Assembly (NCBI GenBank): GCA_943787485.1
Contig: CALSMP010000005.1
Span: 1-64,000, forward strand
DNA: 64,000 nt
Direction of reading: 5' to 3'
Source of the DNA: an uncultured Luminiphilus sp.
GTDB taxonomy: Bacteria > Pseudomonadota > Gammaproteobacteria > Pseudomonadales > Halieaceae
The notes under the pieces are model-generated. The model was not told the origin of the DNA. It did not search any database and saw only the letters and a program-made list of their open reading frames with translations. The position numbers were made by a program, and so were the translations under genes. Positions 61,836-64,000 of the stretch are shown in pieces; position 1 is the first letter of the stretch, and the number at the start of each line of letters is the position of its first letter.

Positions 61836-63746
61836 CTAGGGGCTGTACCAAATCGATGAAGTATAGGCGCGCTCTTGAATCGTATCAGGTCTGTGGGTAT
61901 CGACCTCTCCGCCCAGCGCTAGCTTGTCCAGCAGCGAGTGGCGAGCGGTCGGGATTTGCAACACCCTCGCATAGTAAAACGCATGAGCATCTGGATTGAA
62001 ATCCGGATCAGTCCACCATGCTCGGAGCTGCGCCGCACCGACTCGGTTGTCAACTCGACCTGTTGCCAAATCAACCGTATTTTCCACCGGAGCCAGCGAG
62101 CCATCAGGCAACAAGCGGCCTTCACCCGCCCAGGCGACATCATAAATCGCCTCCGTAGTCGTGCCATCGGGCAGTTGGGATCCTTTGACAATCTGAATAC
62201 GATCCAAGTGCCCCGAATTTGGATCGGCCTGCGCCTCTATTAAAAACTGCGGCGCTGGTTTGGATCCCTTTTCATGATGCACCAGTTCTCCACCCATCGG
62301 GACCGCATGGCCTTCCATATTGGCAGGGAAGTTTGCCGCATCTAACTGGCTCTCCTGGAGATTCCACCCTCCGTAAAGCCGCACGGCAATCCGAGGCCCG
62401 CTGGTGGCGTAGACTTCACGACGACGCATGGCCGCCACAATACTTTCCCGGGTATTCTCCTCAGCCCAGACCGCTGCCAGGCCAGAGGCTGACATAGCCC
62501 ATCCAAAAGTCTGATTGGCCGCATCCCCCCACCGCATCTTTTTGTTACGCGGGATGGAGTCGGTAGCCATCTTACCCTGAAAATTATCCTCATCCGCGCT
62601 AGAGAGCCCTGTATGCGCGTCCGTAGAGCCGATAACACCGAATTGATAGGGGTTAACCCCTAGGGTCGAGGCCAGAGACAGGCCTCGGCGTAATGCCGGG
62701 CGAATGTAGTCTCCGCCCCTCGGCTTGTACTCCTCGGGAGTGCGCTGAATATAGTAGGGGTATGTCTCAAAGTCTGCGAAGGGATCCTCAGGAGACAGTG
62801 CCGGATGCGTCTCGGAGTCTCCCTTTATTTGCGTAATTTCTACAATCGGCTCCCAATAGCGACGCGTTTCTGCATAGCTCGCGCTCATCTCACCGCCCTT
62901 GAGTGGCGCCATGGCAAACATGGCTCCCTTGGAAATATTCGAATTGTGGGGAATCGCAAGAAAATTTCCGTTGGTCGCCTCTGCAGTCTCGCCCAGCCAA
63001 GCCCATAAATCTTGCGGGAACGCGCTCTGATCTAATCCGAAGGGATCAAAGGTTTGCGCTCTCCCGGCGTCGAGGTCCGTTACCACAATGCGGTGCAGAT
63101 TGGCACCGCCCGGAATGGAGCTGTACTCCCAGCCGATTAACGCGGTGAACTGACCAGGCTTATTGTGTGAGTCGGCGGCCTCAGTAATCACTCGCCATGC
63201 ATCAACTTCAACCTGCAGTTGCGATGGAATACCCCCAAAACTGAGCCGTCGAGCAGCGGCCGCTGCCCGCGTGTCGGCAGTGGGCTCGGGCAGCGCATCG
63301 ATGAACAACAGGCGCGCTGTCTTCTTGTCGACGGCATCTTGTAAGACGGCCGATGCGTACCAAGCCCGCAAGCGTTGATATAGGCTCAGGCCGGTGGTGT
63401 CCACGCCGTTGAAATACACGCTTTGGGTCACCCCCAACAGCTCTGCATGGTCAGATAACACCAAAAAATCCAAGGGGGTCTTGAGTTGAACCCGATGCTT
63501 GTCCCATGGATGCTCAACTGGCATTCCTTTTGCAAACCGGTAGGCCACATCGGGAGTGGCCGACATATTATTGTTAACGAAGGCGTCGAAGGAGTAATTC
63601 GAATGCAGGTGGGTATCGCCCCAAAGTAACTGCTTGGGCTGCGCAAAAGCCACTGTTTCGATACCGCAGCATGTAACCAAAAATACGATGAGTAGTCGCT
63701 TCACGGTTTTATCCTTCTCTGGGGTTAGCATGGGAGGCTTTTGCAC
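61836..63746 (-). CDS. DUF3604 domain-containing exported protein
   Basis: 636 residues. A signal peptide (LLIVFLVTCCGIETVAFA, cleavage before QPKQLL) lies about 15-30 residues in; GTG 63704 would place it at the very N-terminus, so the start could be there. The mature protein begins LLWGDTHLHSNYSFDAF, a PHP-like metal site, and contains FLVLSDHAELLG, AIPHNSN and GSTDAHTGLSSADED, all consistent with a phosphoesterase-like active site. DUF3604 proteins are common in marine heterotrophs and have no firm function. Convergent with rapA. Confidence 0.88.
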   Translation of the reverse strand: MQKPPMLTPEKDKTVKRLLIVFLVTCCGIETVAFAQPKQLLWGDTHLHSNYSFDAFVNNNMSATPDVAYRFAKGMPVEHPWDKHRVQLKTPLDFLVLSDHAELLGVTQSVYFNGVDTTGLSLYQRLRAWYASAVLQDAVDKKTARLLFIDALPEPTADTRAAAAARRLSFGGIPSQLQVEVDAWRVITEAADSHNKPGQFTALIGWEYSSIPGGANLHRIVVTDLDAGRAQTFDPFGLDQSAFPQDLWAWLGETAEATNGNFLAIPHNSNISKGAMFAMAPLKGGEMSASYAETRRYWEPIVEITQIKGDSETHPALSPEDPFADFETYPYYIQRTPEEYKPRGGDYIRPALRRGLSLASTLGVNPYQFGVIGSTDAHTGLSSADEDNFQGKMATDSIPRNKKMRWGDAANQTFGWAMSASGLAAVWAEENTRESIVAAMRRREVYATSGPRIAVRLYGGWNLQESQLDAANFPANMEGHAVPMGGELVHHEKGSKPAPQFLIEAQADPNSGHLDRIQIVKGSQLPDGTTTEAIYDVAWAGEGRLLPDGSLAPVENTVDLATGRVDNRVGAAQLRAWWTDPDFNPDAHAFYYARVLQIPTARHSLLDKLALGGEVDTHRPDTIQERAYTSSIWYSP

Positions 63747-63787
63747 TCCGCTGTTTTATTATCATCTGATCGTCGCCTGAGCGAGGA

Positions 63788-64000
63788 TTAACGTCCTTTC
63801 CATTCGTAGGGCCGCTTTTCAAAAAAAGCGGCGACCGCGTTTGGGCTGTCCTCGCTGTTAATGCATTTTTCCTGCAGATGCGCTTCTTTCACAATAGATT
63901 CCGATAGCGAGCCTGTTGCGGCATAGCGCAGCGCCTCTTTGGTATAGCGCAAGGCAAGCGGTGAGCGTGAAGCAAGATCGGCGAGAAAAGCAGCAGCTTC
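63788..64000 (-). CDS. Enoyl-CoA hydratase/isomerase family protein, C-terminal part
   Basis: 71 codons, cut by the window end (the N-terminus lies beyond base 64000). The sequence ADLASRSPLALRYTKEALRYA, then EKCINSEDSPNAVAAFFEKR and YEWKGR at the end, matches the C-terminal trimerisation helix of crotonases. The catalytic loop is outside the window, so the exact reaction (hydratase, isomerase, ligase) is open. Confidence 0.85.
   Translation of the reverse strand, partial: EAAAFLADLASRSPLALRYTKEALRYAATGSLSESIVKEAHLQEKCINSEDSPNAVAAFFEKRPYEWKGR

Overview
The window looks like chromosome from a free-living, probably marine gammaproteobacterium with mid-range GC. Gene orders typical of that class are present: rluE-nudJ-mnmA-hflD-purB-roxA, clpS-clpA / infA / bpt-aat / trxB, ftsK-lolA-rarA-crcB-serS-cysG, dnaQ-rnhA-yafS-like / gloB-mltD, and lptFG / pepA-holC-valS. 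Placement near the OM60/NOR5 (Halieaceae) group is my inference from content (DUF3604 protein, P450, TauD-like dioxygenase, sulfide oxidation genes); no rRNA or tRNA gene is visible to confirm it.

Layout. 1-3.5 kb: a divergent MarR / RND efflux locus followed by a cytochrome P450. 3.5-4.5 kb: a gene-poor stretch and a ParD/ParE module with a shortened toxin. 4.5-11.9 kb: nnr, then a leftward housekeeping operon (rluE, nudJ, mnmA, hflD, purB, roxA, an uncharacterised gene). 12.0-20.2 kb: icd, an FAD-linked dehydrogenase, and a nearly complete N-degron pathway (clpS, clpA, bpt, aat) with infA and trxB. 20.3-27.7 kb: ftsK to cysG, all rightward. 27.7-32.1 kb: the Prc protease, an outer-membrane beta-barrel protein and a 2-oxoglutarate dioxygenase. 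32.1-36.6 kb: a sulfide-oxidation operon (persulfide dioxygenase, SQR, SulP carrier, tiny membrane protein) behind inverted repeats. 36.6-51.6 kb: sohB, nudC, nhaB, dnaQ, rnhA, yafS-like, gloB, mltD, an exported protein, a trypsin-like protease, bolA, an RDD pair, lptGF, pepA and holC. 51.6-64.0 kb: valS, two cold-shock proteins (one membrane-anchored), a methyltransferase, an exported repeat-type protein with a terminator-ended leader or small RNA, a LysR regulator, tatD, rapA, DUF3604, and the end of an enoyl-CoA hydratase gene.

The most striking property is a set of about 18 single-base frame breaks in conserved, mostly essential or core genes (icd, clpS, clpA, infA, bpt, valS, plus sqr and the FAD dehydrogenase). 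Fifteen lie between 12.2 and 18.3 kb. Most are one extra base, often in a homopolymer; seven missing bases cluster in the first 430 bp of clpA. Protein similarity continues across every break, so I read these mainly as sequencing or assembly errors rather than gene death. Coordinates below span each whole gene.

I did not find a clear new defence system or CRISPR array. The best candidates for under-described biology are the sulfide operon with its SulP carrier, small membrane protein and orphan operator-like repeats; the terminator-ended leader or small RNA at 57.1-57.2 kb; the membrane-tethered cold-shock protein coupled to a methyltransferase; and the small domain protein paired with an RDD membrane protein.
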